Origin: Bdellovibrionales bacterium GWA2_49_15
GTDB taxonomy: Bacteria; Bdellovibrionota; Bacteriovoracia; Bacteriovoracales; Bacteriovoracaceae
Assembly: GCA_001769855.1 (NCBI GenBank)
Contig: MEPP01000007.1
Coordinates: forward strand, 104,419-168,418
Length of the DNA: 64,000 nt
Direction: 5' to 3'
The position numbers were made by a program, and so were the translations under genes. How positions within the stretch are numbered: position 1 is the first letter of the stretch; each line of letters starts with the position of its first letter. The notes beneath the pieces were generated by a model. The model was not told the origin of the DNA. It did no database searches and was given only the letters and a program-made list of their open reading frames with translations. Shown here piece by piece: positions 17,108 through 24,386 of this stretch.

Positions 17108-18629
17108 GGCGCACTTTCTGTGCGAAAAACACCATCATCAAACCAAGCATTAAGGACATGGCAAATGGGCCACCGCTGCCGCCGCTTGGGCCACCCGTTA
17201 AGTCAATCTGGCCGCAACCACCACCGCCATCGGAGTTTGAAACCTGATAGGTTTGCGAGGTTCCGTCATTCGGTAAGGTGGCGGTAAAATTATCTTTCCC
17301 CGCCGGGGTGGTAATCCCTGCCAAGGAGACAGCTTCAAAGGCATTCATCAGGCCGGCGCCGCAGACGCCGCTTTCGCAGCCATAGCTCAGGGGCATGGAG
17401 TCCGCTGTTTGTTTTAAAATATCAATCACCTGAGAGGGCACCAGGTTGGGATTAATGGCGTAGATAAGCGAGACCACACCGGCAACGTGAGGGGTGGCCA
17501 TGCTGGTCCCCGACATGGATTTGTAGGCGGCACCGGTCGAATATGTGGAACCATAATCCGAGGTACTTAAAATTCCCTGCCATGAATCCCCACCCGGCGC
17601 CATCACGTCAATTCGGGTGCCATAGTTGGAATAGTAGGCCTTGCCGCCTTGAGCGTTGCTGGCCCCAACCGTCACAACACCGTTGCAGTTGGCGGGTGTA
17701 AAGTTTTGGTAGTCAATATTGGCACCACTATTTCCAGAGGCCACCACCAGCAAGACCCCTCGGGCCCGCACTTCATTGATGGCCTCCTGCATGGCCCGGG
17801 TACAGGTTCCAGGGGCCCCGAGACTCAAGTTCACCACTTTGGCGGGATTGGGGTTGCCCGGCACTCCTGCCACGGCAAGTCCGGCGGCCCAGCGAATTCC
17901 GTCGACGATATCAGAGGTATATCCACCGCATTTTCCCAGCACGCGAACGGGTACGATTCGGGAGCCGGGGTTGACGCCGGCCACTCCCACTCCGTTATTG
18001 GTCAGAGCGCCCACGGTGCCGGCCACATGTGTACCATGCCAAGTGGAGTTGCTGGCGCGACCTGCATAGCAAACATCTCCGGGAGCGATCCAATCGCCCG
18101 GATCAGTGGGATCACTATCCCGACCATTGCCATCATTGCCCATCGCCGCCTCACTCACCATATCTATACCGGGCAAGGTTTTCGAGAGTAAGTCGGGATG
18201 AGGCAGGATGCCGGTATCGACAACCGCGACATTAATGGCATTTTGCCCTTGCGTCACGGTCCATGCTTGGGGAAGAGAAATACCACTGGTGGTATCAGTA
18301 TACTGCCATTGAGAGGTATAGAGAGGATCGTTGGGATCTCCGAAGGCTTCGGCCACCACCTGCATGAGGCCATCTTTTTCGATGTACGCCACCTCGGGGT
18401 CCGACATCTTTTTGGCCACCGCGAGCACACTGGTGAGCACCTCGGAACTTTGCCTTTTTTCCACTGTGAAAACCCGGCCCGCGGCACTGTGCTCAAATCC
18501 TTTAAGCACAGTGCTTGTCAGCTTCGATTTATAGGCCACGATCCATCTCGAAGGTGCCGCAGCGAAGGCGTTGGCGGCAGTGAAGGCAAATAAGAAAACG
18601 AAGAAATAATATCCATTTTTGTTTCGCAC
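17082..18629 (-). CDS. Secreted S8 subtilisin-like protease with C-terminal sorting tail
   Basis: 515 residues from a GTG preceded by AAGGA. Order of parts: signal peptide (about 1-23), I9-type propeptide (about 27-95), catalytic domain with VAVVDTGILPHPDL (Asp), WHGTHVAGTVGAL (His) and SGTSMATPHVAGVVSL (Ser), then a linker and a C-terminal tail. The tail contains a GGGGC cluster, a Gly-rich stretch, one hydrophobic segment (about 490-503) and a basic end (QKVRQNRK). This resembles the GlyGly-/MYXO-/JDVT-CTERM class of surface-sorting signals. The enzyme is probably anchored first and then released or displayed. Confidence 0.92.
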   Translation of the reverse strand: MRNKNGYYFFVFLFAFTAANAFAAAPSRWIVAYKSKLTSTVLKGFEHSAAGRVFTVEKRQSSEVLTSVLAVAKKMSDPEVAYIEKDGLMQVVAEAFGDPNDPLYTSQWQYTDTTSGISLPQAWTVTQGQNAINVAVVDTGILPHPDLLSKTLPGIDMVSEAAMGNDGNGRDSDPTDPGDWIAPGDVCYAGRASNSTWHGTHVAGTVGALTNNGVGVAGVNPGSRIVPVRVLGKCGGYTSDIVDGIRWAAGLAVAGVPGNPNPAKVVNLSLGAPGTCTRAMQEAINEVRARGVLLVVASGNSGANIDYQNFTPANCNGVVTVGASNAQGGKAYYSNYGTRIDVMAPGGDSWQGILSTSDYGSTYSTGAAYKSMSGTSMATPHVAGVVSLIYAINPNLVPSQVIDILKQTADSMPLSYGCESGVCGAGLMNAFEAVSLAGITTPAGKDNFTATLPNDGTSQTYQVSNSDGGGGCGQIDLTGGPSGGSGGPFAMSLMLGLMMVFFAQKVRQNRKASNK

Positions 18630-18795
18630 CTAATCTTCCTTGATAAGGTCCAACTCATATTCTTAACGATTGCAGGAGGTATGCCAGACCGGCAAAAGAT
18701 GACGCAGCGTCAATACGGGGAGTTAAGCAGAATTCAGATATACCCGAGTATTTCAGGAGGTTACAAAAGGGTACTGAAGGGCAATTTTGGGCAAT

Positions 18796-18831
18796 AAAAA
18801 GGCCCCACTTACGGGGGGCCTTCTATTTTTT
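18796..18831. terminator. Rho-independent terminator after the S1 protease gene
   Basis: GGCCCCAC (18801-18808) pairs imperfectly with the GGGGGGCC ending at 18820, and T/A tracts flank both sides. Read leftward it follows the S1 protease gene ending at 18853. Confidence 0.8.
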
Positions 18832-18852
18832 CGAGACTTTTTATTTAAAAAG

Positions 18853-19743
18853 CTATTCTTCGTCCAAGGCCGATTGGATGAGGGCCTTAACATTTGTAAT
18901 GCGCGTCACATCTTCTCCGCGACATCCTTCATTTGTACACTGCTGAGGAACACGGCAACCTTGTTGATAATCGTAAACGTAGTCATTTTCACCACGAACC
19001 AGAATTCCTTCTACAGAACCAGTCTGGGCATCAAAAACGGCCGATCCACTATTGCCACCAAAGGTGTCGAGATTGGCCACAAAGTAATAACCATTTTCAT
19101 TAGAACGAACGTTGGCCCCGGCGGCAACTTTTGTGGGAAGACCTGTGGGGTGTCCGATGACCACGATTGGATGATTGGTTGCAATTTTCCCTTCTGTTCT
19201 ATACTTGAGAGGCTCGCGATCAGTCACGGCCCTTTCAAGACGAATGAGGGAGAAGTCATTTAAGGTGGCACGGTCCAAAGTTTGAGAAATCACTTTTTTA
19301 CATTTGTAAACGGCGGACTTGGAAACGCTGAACTCTGACTTATCAGGAGTCGTTAGGTTATAGTCGAAAACCCAAGCGTAAGCATCACAATCAGCTTGCG
19401 TTTTAATACAGTGACCGGCAGTGACCAGAAGGTCTTTTCCTACCAAGAAACCGCTACACATCGCTGCGGTAATTTGCTGGGAAAATTTGGCTGAGGCGCA
19501 AATTCCACGCTGCTCAAGAGTTTCGCCGGTAATCACGACGTTTTCGCCTGCTTCGGTCAGACTCGATCTTTCGATCATGGCCGCAGTAGAACGGGCAATA
19601 TCAATAAAGAGTGGATTGGTTGTTTCAAAAATGTCCAAACGGTCATCATCACCGTAGACAACTTTATCGACCGCTCCTGCATTACCAAATGCAGTAAAGG
19701 CCAACACCAAAAAACTCAAACCTAACATTCGCAATTCTGTCAT
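18853..19743 (-). CDS. Exported trypsin-like (S1/V8-type) serine protease
   Basis: 296 residues from the ATG at 19743, chosen because AAGGA lies 8 bases upstream and a signal peptide follows (cleavage near GNAGA). The triad is His in VTAGHC (about residue 120), Asp in TLNDFSLIRL (about 180) and Ser in GGNSGSAVF (about 240), the arrangement of glutamyl endopeptidase/V8-like S1 enzymes. A charged segment between signal and domain may be a propeptide. Several Cys (RGICAS, AAMCSGF, ADCDAY, GCRVPQQC) could form disulfides. It is monocistronic with its own terminator. Confidence 0.9.
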   Translation of the reverse strand: MTELRMLGLSFLVLAFTAFGNAGAVDKVVYGDDDRLDIFETTNPLFIDIARSTAAMIERSSLTEAGENVVITGETLEQRGICASAKFSQQITAAMCSGFLVGKDLLVTAGHCIKTQADCDAYAWVFDYNLTTPDKSEFSVSKSAVYKCKKVISQTLDRATLNDFSLIRLERAVTDREPLKYRTEGKIATNHPIVVIGHPTGLPTKVAAGANVRSNENGYYFVANLDTFGGNSGSAVFDAQTGSVEGILVRGENDYVYDYQQGCRVPQQCTNEGCRGEDVTRITNVKALIQSALDEE

Positions 19744-19838
19744 AAAACCATCCTTGTAAAGGCATCCAGTGGAAAGTGACACGGAATTAAAGCAGAACAT
19801 CTCTTCCTATAACAACTGACAATTTCTTACATTATTAA

Positions 19839-20222
19839 TTAATTTGCGGATTGTTGATCTTGCTCATCGCACGCCTGGAAAGTCCATTGCCACCCGTTCC
19901 AATCGCGCCAGGTAAATTTGCCTTGGAGTAATTGTGGCAAATGAAATTGCAGCTCAGAGGGAAGATTATGTCGTTCGCGAAAATGATAAAAGTTGGCCCT
20001 CTGGAAAAAATTCTCGAGGTCGGTTCGACTATAACCACCGAAGGCCATACTGAGCGAACCTGGCGCCTCTCCCCCTGGGGAAAAATGCAGGCGGGTTGAG
20101 CCAATAAGCAAGCTGCCAGAATCCTCAAGCTCACAGTCCAGGATCACGCCTAAAAAATTGGCCAATAGATCGGGGGCCGAACTGCTCAACTGAATGGAGG
20201 TCACGGAATCCTTCTGAGTCAT
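19839..20222 (-). CDS. VOC (glyoxalase/bleomycin-resistance) fold protein
   Basis: 127 residues from the ATG at 20222 (AGGA 9 bases upstream); longer upstream starts lack support. The pattern PDLLANFLGVILDCEL near residue 15, LLIGSTRLHF near 37 and a closing DWNGWQWTFQA follows the beta-alpha-beta-beta-beta unit of VOC proteins. Only one VOC unit pair is present, so the active site would form by dimerisation. No substrate can be proposed. It is divergent from the methyltransferase gene, with 55 bp between starts. Confidence 0.65.
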   Translation of the reverse strand: MTQKDSVTSIQLSSSAPDLLANFLGVILDCELEDSGSLLIGSTRLHFSPGGEAPGSLSMAFGGYSRTDLENFFQRANFYHFRERHNLPSELQFHLPQLLQGKFTWRDWNGWQWTFQACDEQDQQSAN

Positions 20223-20277
20223 GGTCTTTATTCCTACTATAAGATTGTGGCATATTTGTGTTATAAAGCGAATCCAT

Positions 20278-21126
20278 ATGCATAAAATCTTAACCCTCAT
20301 TTCAAAATTTTTTCCCTTCTTAAAGCTTAAATCGCTGTACTACTGGGCCATGTACCAGCTTATGGCCCAGGCCTATCGGCAGGAAAAAGATTGGACCTTC
20401 ATGAATTACGGATATCTTCCTGAATCTGACGGGCAATTTCTGAAGCTCGCGCCTGAGGATGAGCCGAATCGGCCCTACATTGAACTCTATCAGCGTCTGG
20501 TATGCGACGTGAGCTTGCAGGGAAAGCGGGTTTTGGAAGTGGGCTGCGGGCGTGGAGGCGGTGCCGCCTTCCTGCAAAAATATCATGCCCCCAAAGAACT
20601 GGTGGGGCTGGATGTGGGCCCGAGCGCCATCAGTTTTTGCCAAAAGCGCCACGTCCAGAAAGGTCTCACCTTTGTTGCAGGGAATGCCCAAGACCTGCCC
20701 TTTCCCGATCAAAGTTTTGATGTGGTGGTGAATCTGGAATCCTGCCATTGCTATGACTCGCAAGAACTTTTTTTCCAAGAGGTCAAAAGAGTCCTGGCGC
20801 CTGAGGGCATCTTCCTTTTGGCCGATCTGCGCATGAATCACGAAATTGCCTACCTGGAAGAACAAATCTCCCGTGCCAGGCCGAAGATTCAACGCAAAGA
20901 AGATCTGACCGAAGGGGTCTTTCGCTCGCTTAAGCAGACCGGAGAACAAAAGTTAAAGCTTTTTTCCACCTATAAACCACAGGGCTGGTTGGGTGTGATG
21001 GCCAAGTATTTTCCGCAGACCTTTCAGCAGTCTTTTAAGGCCTTCGCCGCCACCGAGGGCAGCGCCATCTACTCACAATTCCAGCGGAAAGAGAGAAGTT
21101 ATCTCTTTTACCGCATGGGATTTTGA
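20278..21126 (+). CDS. SAM-dependent methyltransferase, Rv2952-like
   Basis: 282 residues from the ATG at 20278. The SAM-binding motif I is LEVGCGRGGGAAFL. The sequence around it (FMNYGYL, EDEPNRPYIELYQR, LVGLDVGPSAISFC, NLESCHCY, ADLRMNHEIA) follows the mycobacterial phthiotriol/phenolphthiotriol methyltransferase Rv2952 as I recall it. Such enzymes O-methylate long-chain lipid diols. The presence of the actual mycobacterial lipid is not implied; a small lipid or secondary metabolite is the more general expectation. No clear Shine-Dalgarno is present and no lipid-synthesis genes are adjacent. Confidence 0.83.
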   Translation: MHKILTLISKFFPFLKLKSLYYWAMYQLMAQAYRQEKDWTFMNYGYLPESDGQFLKLAPEDEPNRPYIELYQRLVCDVSLQGKRVLEVGCGRGGGAAFLQKYHAPKELVGLDVGPSAISFCQKRHVQKGLTFVAGNAQDLPFPDQSFDVVVNLESCHCYDSQELFFQEVKRVLAPEGIFLLADLRMNHEIAYLEEQISRARPKIQRKEDLTEGVFRSLKQTGEQKLKLFSTYKPQGWLGVMAKYFPQTFQQSFKAFAATEGSAIYSQFQRKERSYLFYRMGF

Positions 21127-21235
21127 ATATTATTCACACACTATAAATTTTACAGCTTTCATCGATCTCCCTTGGAAGGTGCTTTTTACGCGCGCTATAC
21201 AGCCCCATAAAGTTTTTTTTGGAAAGGAGTTATAT

Positions 21236-22765
21236 ATGGCCCGCTCGCTTCGCACATTGATTCTTCCCCTTGCCGCCATGACCATGTCCTGGTCAAGCTT
21301 GGCTGCAAATTATCAAACTTATGATCTGGAAACATTTCTGGCCGAATTTGAGGCAGATTCGGTCAAAGTTTTAGATCAGTTGCCGGCAAAGATTGATCAT
21401 CAGCCCCTCAAATCTGTGGCCCCCTTCGCCACCGTCGACGTTTCCACCCGGGAATTTATCGAGGCCAAAGATAAACGGCGCAAAGACTCCTGTAAAAATA
21501 TTGATGGCGTCCGCGTTTGCTTGAGCGATCTTGAAGGTCGCGCCGCCATTTCCGCCAATGATCGCGCGGAAGACCTCGTCGATAACGGTACAACTTTGAT
21601 AAACACCCTCGAGCAGATGGAAAGCAAAACTCTGCGCAATGGACGCCTGACCCGTCAGCCTTGGTCCGATGATTACTGGGCGATTGCCAAAGGTATTTTG
21701 GGTGCCCGCTACGCCGATCCCAATAAGGCCAATACGCTTGATTGGAAAGAGGCCTTGGGCTTTGTGGAAACTCTTCCCGCCACAACCTATGTAGAAAAAA
21801 ATAATCAGGATATGCTATCGCCCTCAGAAAAATATGACCTCCTGGTTGGAGATCGCAATTTTCAACTGACCGAAGCCATGTGGAATGAGGGCCGCGAGTA
21901 CTACGAGCAGAGCGGAAAAGTTGAACCCTGGATGGGAATTTGCCACGGTTGGGCGCCGGCCGCCTACATGGTCCAAAGAGCGAAGAAACCCGTGAGCGTG
22001 GTGACGCCAGAGGGGACAAAAGTGACCTTCTATCCTGCCGACATTAAGGCCTTGAGCTCACTCCTTTGGGCCAAAAACGAAACAGAAACCCGCTTCGTCG
22101 GCGGACGTTGTAACACCAAAGACCCAAAACGCGATGCCAACGGCCGCGTCCTGGAGCAAGATTGCTTTGACTCGAATCCAGGCACCTGGCACAAAACCAT
22201 CGTGAACCAGATCGGCGTGTCTAATCGCTCCTTCGTAATGGACGCCACCTTTGATTACGAAGTTTGGAACCAGCCGGTCGTCAGCTATAGCTATAAATAT
22301 TTTAACCCGGAAACGAAACGGGCGGCTTCGACTTTGGCCCAGGCACGAGTTCTCATGAATGATTATAGAAGCGATAAATTTAAAAAATATCGTGCAAAAG
22401 AGGCCCGCAGTGTGGTGGGAATTGAAATGGAAGTGGAGTATGTGGTTGAGACCCAACCTGCTCAACGCAACGTTGACTCTCCCGATTACGATGCCACCAC
22501 CAGTGCAGTCTATCGCTATGACCTGGAGCTCGACCAAAATGGCGTGATCATCGGTGGTGAATGGTACACCAATATTCACCCTGACTTTGCCTGGACCCCG
22601 GTTAAAAATGCCAAGGCCCGTTCTCAGGCGGATCGTTATGCCACAGGAACTTGGGTTGCTGGACAAGCCGTTCCAGGCCAGTGGCAGAAAGTCGCCGCAC
22701 AAGCTTCCAAAGCAGGCATCCCTCTTGCCAAAGTGGTGGAAGAGCTTGTGAAGCAGGCGCAATAA
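21236..22765 (+). CDS. Exported transglutaminase-elicitor-like protein
   Basis: 509 residues from the ATG at 21236, with GGAAAGGAG 6-7 bases upstream and a signal peptide (cleavage near SLA). Around residue 240 it reads EPWMGICHGWAPAAYM, matching the active-site Cys region of Phytophthora GP42-type transglutaminases (family TGase_elicitor). A His (GTWHKTIVNQ) and an Asp (FVMDATFDYEVW) follow at spacings that could complete a Cys-His-Asp triad. Such enzymes crosslink Gln and Lys side chains. It is followed after 8 bp by a C11 peptidase, so the two are probably coexpressed and act outside the cytoplasm. Confidence 0.8.
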   Translation: MARSLRTLILPLAAMTMSWSSLAANYQTYDLETFLAEFEADSVKVLDQLPAKIDHQPLKSVAPFATVDVSTREFIEAKDKRRKDSCKNIDGVRVCLSDLEGRAAISANDRAEDLVDNGTTLINTLEQMESKTLRNGRLTRQPWSDDYWAIAKGILGARYADPNKANTLDWKEALGFVETLPATTYVEKNNQDMLSPSEKYDLLVGDRNFQLTEAMWNEGREYYEQSGKVEPWMGICHGWAPAAYMVQRAKKPVSVVTPEGTKVTFYPADIKALSSLLWAKNETETRFVGGRCNTKDPKRDANGRVLEQDCFDSNPGTWHKTIVNQIGVSNRSFVMDATFDYEVWNQPVVSYSYKYFNPETKRAASTLAQARVLMNDYRSDKFKKYRAKEARSVVGIEMEVEYVVETQPAQRNVDSPDYDATTSAVYRYDLELDQNGVIIGGEWYTNIHPDFAWTPVKNAKARSQADRYATGTWVAGQAVPGQWQKVAAQASKAGIPLAKVVEELVKQAQ

Positions 22766-22773
22766 GGAGGCCC

Positions 22774-24363
22774 ATGGCCTTTAGTCGTCATCTGTTTTTG
22801 ATTTTTGCCTTCATCTTCGCGGCGGACCTTAGTTCCGCCGCGTCTTTATTACCGGCCTGTGGAAATCAGGTTTACCAAACGGGCGAAAACTACCAGAGTT
22901 ACTATCAGCAATCAGGACGCGCAGGCTGCATGAAAGATTGGGCGGTCTTGATCTACATGGCGGCCGATAACGAGCTGACGCCTTATGCCCTCTGGGATCT
23001 GTATGAAATGGAATCGCGCCTGACGGGCGAAGCCAATCTCGGTGCCAGCACGGCATCGGTGGATGTTGTGGTGGAATTGGATACCTTTGCCCGAACGGGC
23101 GTTCAGCGCTATCACATTTTTCAAGGTAATGAGACCTATGATCCCCATTTGCGCTTGGAAGATTTTCAAAAGAAGAGTGAGAAGGACATTCACTCTCCGC
23201 TGGTGAAGTGGTTTCCCGAAACCGGCGAGGGCAGTCTGCGCAATCAGAAGAAACGCTTTCAGGAATTCCTGCTCTGGTCCCAAAAAAAATATCCCGCTAA
23301 AAAATATATGGTGGTGATTTGGGGGCATGGGGAAGGATACATCGGCCAGCACAGCGAAACGCCGGATTTACGAGAGCTTTTGCCGAGAGAAAAGGCGACT
23401 TCGAACTTGCTCAACCGCGATATGGTTTATCTGGATTTACTTGATCAGATGGACCCGGCCAAATTTGTCATCGCCGGAAAACCTTTTGGCGGCGTGGCCT
23501 TCGACTACTCGGATAAAACCTATCTGGATATTCCCAGCATCCGCAAAATTTTGGCCGATTTTAACCAGCATCGTGGCAAAGATACTCAAGTTGAAATTCT
23601 GGCCTTCGACGCCTGTCTGATGCAGTCCTTGGAAGTTGCCACCGAGCTGATGGATGTGGCCTCCTACCTCGTAGGCTCGGAGCAGATTCAAAATTATCTC
23701 GGTCTCCCCTATCGAAAGCTGCTGGATTCTCTCCAGCGCAGTCCCGAAAGCTACACCATGGCAAAGCAAATTCCCCTGATGGTCGGCCAGGCCTATGCGG
23801 ATGGAGGTTATCAGGCCGTGGTCGACCCCAAGATGGCCCGAACCTTTACAGTCAGCACGCTCATTCTCTCCGAAATGCGCCGTCACCTGCTCCCGGCGAT
23901 GCTGGAGTTGTCGCAGGCGCTCAAGGCCTATCTGGAAGAGGACTTCACCCACCCGATGGAGCTGAGCTATATTTTGCAGGAGTCGGCATCTTTCAGAGGT
24001 GAAGGGCGCGACCTGGGAATTTTTTTGGGAACGATCCTCAAACTTCTCTATGAGGAGGAAAGACAACGGGGCTTATCGGTTGCGGGCGAAGAGCTTCGAA
24101 GCAAGGTGCAAAATACACTTCAGGCCTTGCAACGCTCAATGGCCTCCTATGCTTACGGAGACGCCTATGTAAATCCCGGAACGGATGAAAATCGTTCCTA
24201 TCTTTTAGGCTTTTTTAAAGGCGTGACGGTTTGGATTCCCGGCAATCCTGATCTCTTTTTGGCACGGGAGAAGGAGATGTCCACCGCCGCACTATTTACT
24301 CTGAAGGGGAGCGAGCCCAAGTGGCAGGATTGGCTCTCCGGTCTTTTATCACCCGTTGAGTAG
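22774..24363 (+). CDS. Exported C11 (clostripain-like) cysteine peptidase
   Basis: 529 residues from the ATG at 22774, preceded by AAGGAGG and followed by a signal peptide ending near SSAAS; the frame is open further upstream but overlaps the previous gene. DWAVLIYMAADNELTPYALW near residue 50 is the typical opening of the C11 fold. The catalytic dyad is His in VVIWGHGEGY (about residue 187) and Cys in LAFDACLMQS (about 285). C11 peptidases cleave after basic residues and are often self-activated. It shares an operon with the transglutaminase-like gene. Confidence 0.9.
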   Translation: MAFSRHLFLIFAFIFAADLSSAASLLPACGNQVYQTGENYQSYYQQSGRAGCMKDWAVLIYMAADNELTPYALWDLYEMESRLTGEANLGASTASVDVVVELDTFARTGVQRYHIFQGNETYDPHLRLEDFQKKSEKDIHSPLVKWFPETGEGSLRNQKKRFQEFLLWSQKKYPAKKYMVVIWGHGEGYIGQHSETPDLRELLPREKATSNLLNRDMVYLDLLDQMDPAKFVIAGKPFGGVAFDYSDKTYLDIPSIRKILADFNQHRGKDTQVEILAFDACLMQSLEVATELMDVASYLVGSEQIQNYLGLPYRKLLDSLQRSPESYTMAKQIPLMVGQAYADGGYQAVVDPKMARTFTVSTLILSEMRRHLLPAMLELSQALKAYLEEDFTHPMELSYILQESASFRGEGRDLGIFLGTILKLLYEEERQRGLSVAGEELRSKVQNTLQALQRSMASYAYGDAYVNPGTDENRSYLLGFFKGVTVWIPGNPDLFLAREKEMSTAALFTLKGSEPKWQDWLSGLLSPVE

Positions 24364-24386
24364 GCCGATTTGAACATCGCAACTTA

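Noticed and set aside
17649..18191. 180-codon frame antisense to the subtilase
   Set aside because: Gly/His-rich shadow of the intact protease frame, with no start signal.
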